Part shown: piece by piece, positions 1 to 12,120 of the stretch
Layout: every line of letters begins with the position of its first letter
How positions within the stretch are numbered: the stretch's first letter is position 1
Source of the DNA: Cordilura impudica
Taxonomy: Eukaryota > Arthropoda > Insecta > Diptera > Scathophagidae
NCBI GenBank assembly: GCA_963682025.1
Contig: OY821519.1
Span: 132,099,612-132,163,611, forward strand
Length of the DNA stretch: 64,000 nt
Reading direction: 5' to 3'
The notes under the pieces: generated by a model
Databases searched by the model: none
The model's input: the letters and a program-made list of their open reading frames with translations, nothing else
What the model was told of the DNA's origin: nothing
Program-made: the position numbers and the translations under genes

Positions 1-1370
1 CAAACAGATTGTCCTAAAAAACCACATTGCAGATTAACCAAAAACGAAGCTTCTTGGGTCCCAGTACATCAAATAAGCAGTGAAAAATATATAATTCTTA
101 TTTTCACAAATATATTAATTATATATTATTATTATAAATATATTAAACTAAATGCTTTTAGACCAACACTGAAAAACAGAATTTTTATTTTTTTTTGATA
201 AAATTGTTGTTTTTTTTACAAACTACTAGGCCAAATTAAAAACAATGTAGGCACGGATTAAAGATAATTTTGTTGACGAATTTCAATTTTTTTTTAACTG
301 AATATGGTGAACCGTTTTCAAGTTATTCCAATATATGTAGTGGAAGTGCCTTAATTTTGGAAATAACGGTATATCGCGAAAGTCGAGCTGCTAGGCAAAA
401 ACCGATTACAGATTAGTATTCAGGAGGTCGAATTTACTAAAGATCAGTTCAAAAAGTATCGTCACCAAAATGTGTGTATTCCTGTGTAATTATCAGTCTT
501 AATTAGTATCATTTCTATTTTATTTGATATTGCGAAGATTTGAAGTTATTTTTTTTAATAAACTTTATATTGACATCTTTGGCATCATCTGGAAGTACTG
601 AAAATACTTCGCTTTTTTGCTGCGTTGTACTTTATAGACATGTGTGTTATAATTTAAAATAATCCCATACAAAATGAAATTTTTTCCACTTAAAATATCA
701 TTTACACCCACAAAAATTATTCTATCAACAAAAATTACCTTCAATTGAATACAATGCCAAATTTATAAAAAGTCACGAAAATTCTGTGAGAATCTAATAA
801 CAATTTGTGCGTATGAGGATAGTTCTTTTAAATTTATCAAATTTACTTATAATGTTAAAAAGGTAAAATTTAACTGCTATTAAAATTCATTACGAACAAA
901 AGTAATCTTTCAATTAAGGAGTTAAAATAAAGAGAAATGTATTTACTTTTTAGGTGACAAATTAATAAACGCATTGCAAAAATTATTTAAAAAATTGATT
1001 TATACTGCGTTTTTTTTTCTTGGTTGAAGTCTCAAAAAATGAGAATTCAATTAAAATGTCATTAATATCTCGAGATCTCATATACAAATTGAAACCTCGT
1101 TAACTGTTGAATTAACAAAGAATATAGTCGATATCTCGCGAATAAGTACTTTATGATATTTTTTTTAGTTTAGGACACAGTATGACTTTTAAAAGCCTCA
1201 TTTAGCAGAAAAGTATAAACAAAAATATACGTAAATTAGGTTAAACAAGTAGAGTTGACAGTTAAACAAAAACGTAAAAATGTAATAAAAATTAGAACTT
1301 AATAAGCTTGTAATGTGCGTTGGTACAAAATTGTTAATTTTACAGAGAAGCAATACTCCCACTATCATAA
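1..1370. other. AT-rich non-coding stretch, nothing recognised
   Basis: No exon-like reading frame, RNA gene or repeat shared with the rest of the window was found here. Composition is AT-rich with many short A and T runs, as in the rest of the window. Confidence 0.5.
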
Positions 1371-1560
1371 TACTCCCGCTTTTTTAATTTGTATGACAGG
1401 TGGCACACCCGCTGGTCATATCTCGCCCATACTAAGTACGATTTCTCACATTAATGACTTTTATACCCACATCTAGATACATATATGATGAGTCGTCTAC
1501 AATAATTTATGAACTCACACAAAGTTTGAGGACTTGTTCTTTAATATTAATATTTCAGAT
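1370..1560 (+). repeat. Diverged fragment of the CACGCCCAC-type repeat (family F)
   Basis: A stretch reading GGTGGCACACCCGC, then CTCGCCCAT, a run like TCTCACATTAATGAC, then GAACTCACACAAAG, matches in order the unit repeated at 20.1-21.7 kb. It is a short degraded copy without clear ends. Confidence 0.5.
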
Positions 1561-1645
1561 ATTTTGATTTTTATGGGAAATCTTTAATGATTTTTTTTTA
1601 ATATTTCTTTCAACGTACTCGTAACTATCATATCGTATCATGAGT

Positions 1646-1647
1646 AA

Positions 1648-1672
<25 letters not shown>
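1646..1672. repeat. (AT)n microsatellite
   Basis: About twelve uninterrupted AT dinucleotides. Confidence 0.9.
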
Positions 1673-1681
<9 letters not shown>

Positions 1682-1758
1682 AAAGAATAAGGTGAAAATG
1701 GTTTGGATACATGCATTGTCAAAGTGTGAATACCTATCATACAAAAGAACCAACATTC

Positions 1759-2203
1759 TTATACCCTAACCACTCACTATGTGGGTAGGGTCTAATGAGT
1801 TTGTGCTGATGTTTGTAACTACCAAAAATATTTGTCCAAAAATATTCGTCCGTCCGTCCGGCTGTCTGTCCGTAAGTAAATGTAATAATTGAACTACAGT
1901 TCGTAAATATGAACATACTTTGATCAAATTTTGACGCTATTGAAATTTGAGAAAATCAGTGCAAGTTCAGATGTAGTTGGCATACAAATGACCCCTATGA
2001 GTTCGACTTAAATTGCCATAAGATCCAAATTATAATATAGATCTCAGTCAAATTTGATTTGTGTGTATATTACACCCATTTATAATTTGTCCAAAAACTA
2101 AGCATGGTCAGGATCAGTCCATTATACGACCTAGTTCCCATATAAATATAGCATCCGACATGACTTTTTTCATTTCTGCTGGAAAAAAATTAATAACAAT
2201 GCC
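1759..2203 (+). mobile_element. DINE-like element, copy 1, plus orientation, internally deleted
   Basis: Begins with the family's 5' motif (TATACCC...GGGT), carries the TTTGTAACTACCAAAAATATTTG block and the GTCC microsatellite, then the usual body as far as the 'gcatccgacatgac' region. There it meets the same family in the opposite orientation instead of reaching its own 3' palindrome. The family resembles Drosophila INE-1/DINE-1 (non-autonomous, Helitron-related) in order of parts; that assignment is from memory, not a search. Confidence 0.75.
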
Positions 2204-2586
2204 TCTTATGCTTGCAGATATGAAAAAGTTCAGATCTGATGCTATTTTGATATGGTGGTTAGTTCGAAAAACGGACCGATTATGATCATATTTCATTAGA
2301 TCACTCATTTGTCTCGAAAACAGAAATAAACTAAATTTGAGTAAAATCTGTCCAAAAAATTTTGGATACATTGAAGCGGAGGTCGGAAAGCAGCTATATA
2401 TGGGAACTATGACTACAAATGATGGGCCTACTGATGTAATAGACACACATAAACAAATTTTGACCATGATCAATAACATTGATCATCATTTAATAGGGGT
2501 AATATGTATGAAGGCTAGGTCTGAAAAAGCAGCAATTTTTCTCAATTTCAGTATTGATTGTCTTATGGCTAACAACAGTTTATATA

Positions 2587-4194
2587 CAGTCGCTCACAGC
2601 TTATTTGATGCAGATAAATTTTTATGTTTAAAAATATATATTTAAAAATTTTGTTCTGAAAATACAAAAACGACATATGGTGTTTAGTTAACAATTATGC
2701 GTAACTTATATTCAGCAAAAAAAAAAAATCTGCTTTAAGTCCTCTAGAAACTCAAAATACAAAATAAGGTACAAAATTCAGGTCACAGCTTAAATGATGC
2801 AATTTTAAAAAACATTAAATAAAAAAGGATTTACTGTAATCTCAAAATTTTTTTTCAATTGCTTAGTATTTAGTAGGATATCCTTTATTATCTATAACCG
2901 CTTGAAGCCTTTTCGGCATAGAGTCCACTAGCTTATTTTTATAATCTGGATCTGTTTTATCCCACTCTTTTACAACACCTTTTTTTAGTTAGATTTGTTA
3001 TGGATATCGTATTTTCGAATATTAGTCTTCAGTATTGACCACAAATTTTTAATCACATTTAAGTCAAGTGATTGTGCTGGAGTTTGAACTATATGCGGGC
3101 ATTTCCATATCAACCAAGTCTGTACTAATAGTGATTTGTGCTTAGGTAGAAGCGTTATCTTGGTAGAAGCGAAAGGCGTCCTCAATTTGAAATTTCGTCG
3201 CTCTTTGAATTAGATTTTCTTGGGGAAGCTTCAAATGCATGTTTTTATCCATATTCCCTACGATAAAGGCCAAGTTACCTACTCCATTTGAAGACATGCA
3301 TCCCCAAACCAGAGCATTTCCACCACCGTGTTTCATAGTGGCACGTAAATTGTGAGGTTTTAGCTCAGTATATTAACTTTCACATCATCAACAAAAACAA
3401 CAGTTCTCCAAAATGCTGGTCTGTTATTTAAATGGTCACGCGCAAACTGCAGCCATTTTAATCTATTTATTTCATTTATAAACGGTGCATTTCGAGGAAT
3501 TCGGCCATTAAAATCAGCGTCCCTCAATATTCTGTGAATTGTTTCAGGATGACATGTCTTTCCTGAATATTTTTTGGCCATAAGTCAGCTTCGAAGCGCT
3601 TGTTGCTGGGTTTTTACGAATTTGTTGCACTAACCACTTAGAATCACTTTCAGTAAAAATTTTATTTGGAGCTTGTCTACCCTTGTTTTCAACACGATTC
3701 TCACCTATGTAAATAGCGTTTTATATGCCGAACTGTTGAAAAGCTTAAATTAACAATTTCAGCAATTTTCCGTGGAGTGTGCCCATTCTACATATAGTGC
3801 TTTAATACTAACTCACGCATTTCAATGATGTACGCGGTGCCATGGTTGAAAAAATTCACTTATTTTTATTTTTTAATGCGTATCGGTCAACAACACAATT
3901 AGGAATGATTGCAGATAATAATTTTAAAATTTTAAGCTGAAGACAACAACAAGGATAACGGTAAAATTAACTGCATCATTTAAGCTGTGACATGAGTTTT
4001 GTACCTTATTTTGCATTTTTAGTTTCTTGAGAGCACAAAGCTCATTTTTGTTTTTGTTTTTTTGTTAAATAAAATTACAACACTATAATATACTAAACCA
4101 CATTCTTTGTTTTTGTACTTTTAGAACAAAATTTTTAAATATATAACGGTTTTTGAAAAAAACTTATCTGCATCAAATAAGCTGTGAGTGACTG
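2587..4194 (-). mobile_element. Tc1-like transposon with long IR/DR-type terminal repeats
   Basis: Ends are CAGT...ACTG, flanked by TA at 2585-2586 and 4195-4196. The outer 30 bases are inverted repeats (CTCACAGCTTATTTGATGC and its complement). A second, related repeat (CACAGCTTAAATGATGC) lies about 190 bp inside each end. This outer-plus-inner direct repeat layout is known from IR/DR Tc1 elements such as Sleeping Beauty. The element is 1608 bp and sits inside a DINE-like copy. Confidence 0.9.
2880..3850 (-). pseudogene. Tc1-type transposase, broken
   Basis: On the minus strand the relic runs from a helix-turn-helix part (GHTPRKIAEIVNLS, about 3790) through CHPETIHRILRDADFNGR (3540) and the first catalytic block VVFVDDVK (3380). 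It continues through GNALVWGCMSSNGVG (3310), the second acidic block YQDNA (3150), and a C-terminal block DLNVIKNLW (3050). The usual family motif there is PIENLW, so the third catalytic glutamate appears replaced by lysine. Stops and frame changes split it into at least three pieces, so it cannot make an active DDE transposase. Length matches a usual Tc1 transposase of about 340 residues. Confidence 0.85.
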
Positions 4195-4315
4195 TAGCTA
4201 ATTTCATCAAAATATATTTATATTTGTAATTTGATTGTTAAATCAACTCAGAAATTGATTCTGACTTGATCGGTACAATAATAATCTAGGTCAAGTATTT
4301 TAGGTAGTAATAATT

Positions 4316-5040
4316 ACTCGAAATTCGAGTGCAATTTCTAAATAACTTTATTTTTCAACATAGCCAATTCACAAGCCAACACTTTTTTGCTTTATTATTA
4401 TTGTGAATGAAGATAACAAACTCATTAACAAATACATTAACAAATTTCATAAACACACACATAGCATATGTATAATTTCATGTATGTGTTAGTAGCAACT
4501 TTAAATGCAACTTACTGAAAATAAAGGAAAAATAAAAATCATGTGAGTCCGATCACAGGGAAGACGTGTAAACATCTAGTAATTAAAGATGTTTTTATGT
4601 CATTTTTTAAAATCAAACAGAAAGCGTCATCTATGTATCACTTATAGCAAAAGCTGTTTCAGCAAATTCAACAACCCTTTGCTGTAAAACGTTAAAAATA
4701 TCCCAATATAAACGTATATAAGTGATACATAGATGACGCTTTTAAAAAAGTGGCATAAAAAACAATGTTATATCATAATTTTTTCACCAAAACAATCATA
4801 AGTCACACAGCATTATGAGTCAGCTCTCACCTATTACGTGTTACACTGCCTTTGTGATTGTATTGTGAAATAGAAATTTACCCCCCTGTGCGTATAGATG
4901 TTTACACATCAAAATTAAAAAACTGTAAATCTGGTGAACAGCTAAAAAGAAATACTTTTCAAACAATATACGTTTGGTCAAAATCGGAATAAAACGGTAG
5001 AACAAAACATCGGCAAAAATCGCCTAGGCTATTTGTAATT
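4316..5040 (+). repeat. Family B repeat, copy 1, carrying a family D insertion
   Basis: Begins CTCGAAATTCGAGTGCAATT and includes the AACACACACATAGCATATG and TATGTGTTAGTAGCAACTT blocks. It ends with ATACGTTTGGTCAAAATCGG and AACGGTAGAACAAAACATCG. Other copies lie at 11850, 31700 (reverse) and 50838. Compared with the last, this copy has about 375 extra bases (4537-4912) of another repeat. No coding capacity. Confidence 0.75.
4537..4912. repeat. Family D repeat with internal inverted repeat
   Basis: Flanks carry CCGATCACAGGGA on the left and CCCCCCTGTGCG plus TAGATGTTTACACATC on the right. Inside, AAGCGTCATCTATGTATCAC (4622) and its complement (4715) form a hairpin of about 60-base arms. Relatives are at 30737-31695, 38395 and 38790. 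Confidence 0.65.
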
Positions 5041-6290
5041 AGATTATACCCTGACCACAGAGTGATACTTGTATATGGCATAATACGAATTAAACATTAG
5101 CGATTTTTCTTCCTTTTTTCATTAAACACGCCCAATAAATCAAAATAATTTGGCATCTAGTTGTTTTACAAATCTTTCGTTTATATAAATCAGCTGTTTG
5201 TTTCAACTGTGCCAAATTCCTAATTCCGAATTGAGCAAAATCTCAACATTTCCTGCTAATGTAAAAGTAGAAAATTGAAAGTTCTTAAATCAATGGTTTT
5301 TGATGAAATCTCCATAAAGTTTTTAAACATGACATTTAAATTAAAATGTTAAAAATGACATTGACAATTGCTTCAATTTAAGATAAAATATAAATACAAA
5401 TGAAAATATATATCATACATTTCACCCTAGCAATAAAGCAAGAAGGGAGGTGCAATCTTAGTGGGATCATACCTAGATCGTTATGTTCAGATTAATTTCA
5501 ATCTACATCAGATAACAATTACAACAAATAACTTAAACACATAATTTACCTGAGTTTGCAGTACTCCCAGAGTGCATGCAGCTAATTAACAAACAAAAAT
5601 ATAAATTCACAATCCGAGTTGATTTTAATGCCAAGTATTTTTTGGGGAAAGATAGATGACTGTATGAAGCCATAGAAAATGCAGGTAGTGAATGCATTTC
5701 CGCAGGCTGTCCTACTTACATAGAACAATTTTGAGGCACTAGATGCAGTTTTTCGGGTTAGTTTTTTTACACTTTTTTCTCCTAGTCTATTGGTATAATT
5801 ATGGCTCAGACAGGAAAACAAAATTCCAATTGGTTACCAATATATAGCCGTGAGAAAAATTTCATGTTCTTCTGAAATTTTAATTTTTACCAAAAATATA
5901 CTTGGGGCTAAAATGCGAACAGTATCTAAACTAGCAAAACTCAAATGGAGTTTTGTTAGTTTCGATAAGTACTTCGAAAAGCCGCATACGAGAAGGAGCT
6001 TACACTCCATAACTTTTCAAAAATGTTGCACTGTGTTGTTGGCATACGGATATAAATAAACGTCAAGATTTAAATGATCTCTTTATAACATGAAAAATAG
6101 ATAAACTGACACTAGAAATAGAAGATGGGTGGACTTAAGCTCTGATCGTTCGCCTATATATTTAAGTATTACAGCGGTGGTCGTACAAAAACTCCAAATC
6201 CTAGATTTTTTGTAAACCATTAATAAATGAAAAAGTTAGCACCTCATCACATATATATACATACTGACTGTGGAAGATATAGGAAGAGAA
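5041..6290. other. Non-coding stretch with a possible DINE 5' remnant
   Basis: ATTATACCCTGACCACAGAG at about 5044 resembles the 5' end of the DINE-like family; the rest matches nothing I know. Two frames of 69-79 codons (5582-5821 minus, 5850-6059 plus) have no recognisable motif and are not called as genes. Confidence 0.4.
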
Positions 6291-6675
6291 GTCAACATTT
6301 TTAACAGAAATATGGCAAGCGATAAGGAGATGCTCTACCAAAATTAAACGTTTTCAAAATGAAGTATAAGATCTTCCAAAAATTCGTGAACTAATATTGG
6401 TCAAGCGAAAGCTAAGTAAAAAATGGCAAAAGTTTAAAAAAGAAATAAAATCACTTAAGTCTATGAAGTCACCTGGGTATGACTTAATAACAGCTAACGT
6501 CGTTAAAATTTACCACATAAAGTAGTTTTTGAACTACCAACAACTTAGCTATTTTGCAAGTATATAGAAAAAGGTGGCTGAAATCAGTATTGGAACCAGG
6601 AAAAATCCAGACTAAGTAGCCTCCTATAGACCAATTTCGTTATGCCATTAATAAGTCAATTGTTCGAGAAATTAA

Positions 6676-7710
6676 TCAGCCCTGTTCTTGAAATGTTGTT
6701 ATTTGAATAAGAGTGAATTTAAAATCACATGAAAGTGAAATTTTGCGTTTCTTGAAACCACTTTTTTTATTTATTTAATGGAAACATATGTTTGAGTTAA
6801 GAACCATATGTTGCCATATGGTTCTTTATTCAGTTTCACAAAAAACTTATAAGTATTTTGCGCATGTTTTTTCTTAAGTTTTTGAAAAAGTATAAAGAAA
6901 AATATTTTCTTTTAAAATAACAACTTATTTGTTCATTTAATTGTTTTTATTCTTCAATTTCATTCAATTAAAAATGACTTTTCTATTTTTAAAAAGTTAG
7001 GCATCACCAAAAAAAATTTCGAAATTCAAATAAATTGGATTTGACTGGCATCACTACTGTTTCGAACATATGCAAAAAAATAAAAAATATGTGTTTGTTA
7101 GATTTATCGTCATTTTTCAAACATATTGCAATTACTACTGTAATTGATAGGCAATTTTAATTTTGTTTAAATGGTGCGTGGTAAAGAAGAAGAAATATGT
7201 GATTTGATGAAAATTTTTTTTTAATTCCTTTATTTGCAATAATTAGTGCATAAAGAATCTATGTTATAATTGAAAAAATTATAATGGAAAATAGATTGTG
7301 TAAATAAAAAGTTTTTATTATAGTTATAGAACAGCATCATCGCAAAAAGTGTGTTTTATTAACATCGACCACTTATTACGAGTATTTTTTTTAAATCAGC
7401 GCAAAATGTAGACGTTTTTTAAAATCGTTTTTTTTTTTCATAAAATTAATGTCGAATTTTTTAAAATAATGACAAGGTTCAATAAAAAACATGTTAGAAT
7501 TTAAATATCAAATAGTTTTTTTTATCTCTTAAGACCTGCTTAGTAGAAAAAAGGGCATTTGTTTTGATTTCACAAAGCCTTTTCTATGTGAATTAAAACG
7601 AGAAAAAATATTCTTATTGAAATTGGAGAACAGCAAAAAAACTCGTAGATTTAAGAATTTTTTCATTTACGAGTTTTATTTTGTGAAACTGGTTTCAAGA
7701 ACAGGGGTGA
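6676..7710. mobile_element. Non-autonomous TIR element (CCCTGTTCTTGAAA ends), copy 1
   Basis: Both ends carry TCASCCCTGTTCTTGAAA as an inverted repeat, and a second TTTCTTGAAACC motif lies about 70 bp inside. It interrupts a reverse-transcriptase reading frame, which fixes its limits. The body has no transposase. A second copy in opposite orientation is at 47639-48574. I could not identify a clear target duplication. Confidence 0.8.
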
Positions 7711-8185
7711 ATATGTAAAAGATTAAAGCCCATAATTCACCAATTCGGATTTCGAGTGAAACATTTCTACAATCGAACAAATAAATAATAATAACCCATT
7801 CGATTAAAATCTCTCTAGAAAAGAAAGATGTATGTTTAGGAGTATTGGTAGATTTTGCAAAAGCATTCGATGTTGTATGGTACGATGGGCATATATACAG
7901 GCTAAATATGTTCTTGTTTTTCTTTTTTATATTTATTTCGATTTTCCGCGCTACAAGATTTAAATCTTTTGTAAATAATTAAAATTTGAAAACAATATAA
8001 AGATATTACGATTAAAAAATTAAGAATTAAAAAAAGAAAAATAAAAGTTATATATATAATATAATAAAAAGTTAACAAAAATAAAAACGAATAAATAATA
8101 ATGAATATGAATATACATGAATCAAAGTATGAAAAAATAAATAAATTTTTGTATACTTAATTATAATATTGAAAAATAGCTTTTT

Positions 8186-8968
8186 ATACCCTATACTACT
8201 ATGTGGTCAGGGTATAATGACTTTGTGCTGATATTTGTAACTACCAAAAATATTTGACCTAGACCCATCTTTTATTATACCGATCAGAATAACTTTCTGA
8301 GTCTTTCTGTCGGTCCGTCCGTCCGTCTGTGTGTATGTAAACCTTGTAATCAAACTACAGGTCGCAAATATGAAGAACTTTTGATGAAATTTAGCGTATA
8401 AGCTTCTATCGGCCATAGGATGAACCTATTGAAATTCGTGAAAATCGTTTCATGTTCAGACTTAGTCCCCATACAAACGACCCCTATGAGATCCACTTAA
8501 ATTGACATAATATCCAAAATATCATATAGACCTCGGTCAAATTGGATGTGTGTATGTTTATTATATCCAGTTATCAGTACTCCAAAAATAAACCCCATAC
8601 GACAATTCTTAGTTATAGCCGCAATATGAAGTTGATTCCCGCTCTTCACTTAAGTCTATCAAAAAACAGAAATATTGCACAGATTTTTCTAAAATTTAGT
8701 TTGTATATATATTTTTGAAAAAAAAAAAAAAAATAATTGAACCTACCATATAAAGCAGGATGGATCCATTTTTTCCCATATAAATATAGCATCCAATATG
8801 AACTTTTTCATATCCGAAGGCAAAAAAATTAATAACAATGCGACTCAAATTGGGTTTATGCTTATTTTCTATATCCAACTAGTTGGACGTAAGAGATAGG
8901 GTCTCTAAACGCATGGTATAGGGTATCGTATTGTAGGTCTAGACCGACTATATGTTTCTCACCTGTTT
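8186..8968 (+). mobile_element. DINE-like element, copy 3, full length
   Basis: Starts TATACCCTATACTACTATG, with GTCC microsatellite at 8314, and ends with TAGGTCTAGACCGACTATA and CTCACCTGTTT, a variant of the family's 3' end. It lies within the LINE at 6300-9955. Confidence 0.85.
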
Positions 8969-9956
8969 GAATTGCAAACAATGCTTAGTGATTGTGTATT
9001 TATTAGCAGCATGTTCCAAAGTCGAATTGCAAAGACATAAAAATGGTGTTTTGGAAAAGAGTTTCTGTATCTGATCTGTATCATGTCGTTAGAGCGGCTA
9101 GAGCTAGTAGGGATTAATCTGTTGCTGCTTAAACATTATAATAAACTTCTGGAATCATAATAAGAGCCAGATTCTTTCGATGATGTGTTCCAGTCTTCAA
9201 ATTATCAGATCGGGTGTACCACAGGGTTGTATATTAGGCCATATTTTGTACCTTTTATGTACATACCTTTGATATGCCAGTAAATAGCGATATGTGATGC
9301 AGCCATATTATCAACAGCACAGACAAATTTAATTACAACCGAATAACTACAAATAGCTTTAAGCTTCACAAAAAATCAAACAATTTGCATATCACTTGTT
9401 ATTGACAACATACAAGTTCCATTTGTAGCCTCTGCCAAATAGCTTGGTATGACGTTAGATACAAAACACGTCAATAAAAAAATTGAACTAGAATTAAAAT
9501 ACAAAAAAATTAGTTGGCTTATACATAGGTAGAAACTCTAAACTCCCTATACATAATAAAATTATGCCGTACAAGCAGCTGCTGAAACCAGCCTGGACCT
9601 ATGCCATCCAAGGCTGAGAATGCCCAAAAAATTCCATTATTCAACTAATAAAAAATTCCGGAATAAAGTTTTAAGGAATATTGTTAATGCCCCGAGATAA
9701 TTTAGAAATGGCAACATTCATCGTGACTGAAAAATCAGCACCATAAATAAAGAAATAAGACGTAATGCTGAGGCTCATAGACTAAGGCTACTGACTAAGC
9801 CCAATAATGAAATTATCGAGTTACTTAATACTTCGGGTCTATCAAGAAAGCTTAATCGCTACAAACCCCATGATAATACCAAGTATTATAATTATAACTA
9901 AATTATTAGTTAGTCTATAAATTTAAATAAAGAAGAAAAACAATATTAAAATAAAA

Positions 9957-10695
9957 AACAAGTAAGAAAATTATAGTCGGTCTAGACCAACTATATGATA
10001 CCCTATTCCATTGAATATAGAAAATAACCGTAAACCAGATTTGAGTGGCATTGCTAATAATTTTTTGGCCTGCAAACATGAAAAAGTTCACATCGGGTGC
10101 TATATTTATATGGGGACTAGGTCGAAAAATTTACCGATCCTGACCATATTAGGTAAGGTCACTTATTTTTTGCAAAAACATATGCAAAAATTCGAGAAAA
10201 ATTTGTGCAATATTTTTGTTCTTTTATAGATTTAAGCGAAGATCGGGAAGCAGCTCTATATGGGGCCTATGTCCAAGAATTTTCCTATAGGTATTATTTT
10301 TTGACTACGGATTAATGGATATAAAAAACACATACAAATCCAATTTGACTGAGATCTATATGATACTTTGTATCTTATGGCCATTTATGTTGATTTCATA
10401 GGGGTCATTTGTATGGGGACTAGGTCTGATAATAGCTATTGGTCGATAAAAGCTTATATAGCAAATTTCATCAAAATATATTCATATTTGCGACATGTAA
10501 TTTGATTACAAGGTTTACATGGACACACAGACGGACGGACGGACGGACATCGCTAAATCGTCAAGAATCACTTTCTGAGTCGATCAGTATAATAAAAGAT
10601 GTGTCTAGGTCAACTATTTTTGGTAGTTACAAACAGCAGCACAAAGTCATTATACCCAAACCACATAGTGTATACCACTATGTGGTTTGTATAAA
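9957..10695 (-). mobile_element. DINE-like element, copy 4, minus orientation
   Basis: Reads ACAAGTAAGAAAATTATAG, then the 3' palindrome (with a base change), the body, a GGAC microsatellite (10530) and the 5' hairpin with CCACATAGTG. It abuts the A-rich tail of the LINE. Confidence 0.85.
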
Positions 10696-10699
10696 AATA

Positions 10700-11850
10700 T
10701 TTAACCAATACTTAGCAATTAATTCTCTCATATAAGATGTATAACACTACACTAAAGTTTTTCAAATTGTTTTGTATATGGTCCACTTAATAATGTCACT
10801 ACATATAAAATTCAAACTCTGATTTGAATTTAGTTTCATTAACCAAGGCAAACACGATGTATAGCGTGAACACAAAGTGTCAATGACCTTATTTACAAAC
10901 ACAAAGGTCAATTTTATTAAACACTTAAGCTTTTTTGCGACATGAATACTACATCAAACTTTCTTTTGACCTTTCATTTCAACAACAATTTAACGTGATA
11001 TTTATTTAATCGGATCGTTGATTTTAATTACCCTGAATATTATGGACTATGTAGTTTAGATATTGAGCTTAGTGTCTTGTGTTCAGGGCGGTTTTCAACT
11101 TTTTTATGTACCCTACAATATTGTGGGTATAAAGAGTTGTTTGTAAAAAGGGAACTATGTTGTTTACGATTTTCAAATTTAAGATACTATTTCAAAAAGC
11201 CACTAACTGGATCAAGCATTCAAAAAATTCGAGTTTTGGTGGTGAGTAACCACATTTTCAAATTTTTCTTTGTACGATATTGCACATTGATTAAAAATAT
11301 TATGTGATTTCATAATTTATAGTTTATTCATAAAAATATAAATATCTTCTTAATATATTCTACAAGACAGGTTATACAGCTGTGTCTTCAGCTTGATTAA
11401 TTACTAACTCAATCATTATATGACGAAGTTCAAAAATAAGATGCTTAAACGCTCTACGCCAGTAAGCAGAGGGTATATGAATACAAGTTTGTCATTCCGT
11501 TTGTAATATTAGAAACAAACTGGACCCAAAATATATATATTGTCAATAGGTCAGCTGGGTTGCTCATTTTTAATAAAAATGATTCATTGACATCCTGAGC
11601 AGATTGTAATTTAAAATCATCAAAATCCGTTTAATAGGTCTCGAGATTTCAATGAAAATGTAAAAAAAAAACTCTTGAAAAACAATGATTTTTCTATGTT
11701 GTTCTTTTTAATGTTGTGATTCTAAATTTTCACAAAAATTTAAATAACCATTTTTCTAAAAATCATCATTTTGGATTTGAAGCTGCAGCCTGATATTGAC
11801 ATTTGGTTGATATTGTTTGATTATTCCTTTACGTATCAATAATAACTAGC
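10700..11850. other. Non-coding, with two diverged DINE-type fragments
   Basis: TACCCTACAATATTGTGGGT at 11108, followed by a TTGTTTGTAA-like block, looks like the 5' hairpin of another subfamily. AGGGTATATGAATACAAG with TTTGTCATTCCGTTTGTAA at 11470 looks like a third. The rest is unassigned. Confidence 0.4.
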
Positions 11851-12120
11851 AGATTCCAGCGCTCGAAATTCAAGTGCAATTTCTAGGTAACTTTATTTTT
11901 CATTAACAAACACATTAACAAATTTAATAAACACACACATAGCATATGTATAATTTTATGTATGTGTTAGTAGCAAATTTAAATGCAATTTACTCAAAAT
12001 AAAGGACAAAATTTAAAAATCTGTTAATCTGGAAAACAGCTGAAAAGAAATACCTTTCAAATAATATACGTTTGGTCAAAATCGGGACAAAACGATAGAA
12101 CAAAACATCGTTCACAATAT
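11850..12120 (+). repeat. Family B repeat, copy 2
   Basis: GCAGATTCCAGCGCTCGAAA start, the ACACACATAGCATATGTAT block and the AATATACGTTTGGTCAAAAT end match the copies at 4316 and 50838. No insertion inside. Confidence 0.75.

Larger units (their letters stand above)
2204..4312 (-). mobile_element. DINE-like element, copy 2, minus orientation, split by a Tc1 element
   Basis: From 2204 the family reads backwards (GATATGAAAAAGTTCAGATC and onwards) up to 2586. It resumes at 4195 with GCTAATTTCATCAAAATAT and runs to about 4312, where family B begins. The two halves join seamlessly if 2587-4194 and one TA are removed, as shown by the intact copy around 10450. The GTCC microsatellite part is deleted. 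Confidence 0.75.
6300..9955 (+). mobile_element. Jockey-like LINE, cut into pieces by later insertions
   Basis: Reverse-transcriptase motifs appear in order: KSPGYDLITANVVK (6465) and YRPISL (6625), then the 6676-7710 insertion, then KKDVCLGVLVDFAKAFDVV (7825). After a gap filled by AT-rich DNA and a DINE-like copy come RSGVPQGCILG (9205) and a C-terminal part with RNAEAHRLRLLT (9760). The piece ends in an A-rich tail near 9950. All pieces share orientation and order, so they are one element. Frameshifts and stops are common; the YADD-type motif is not intact. Confidence 0.8.
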
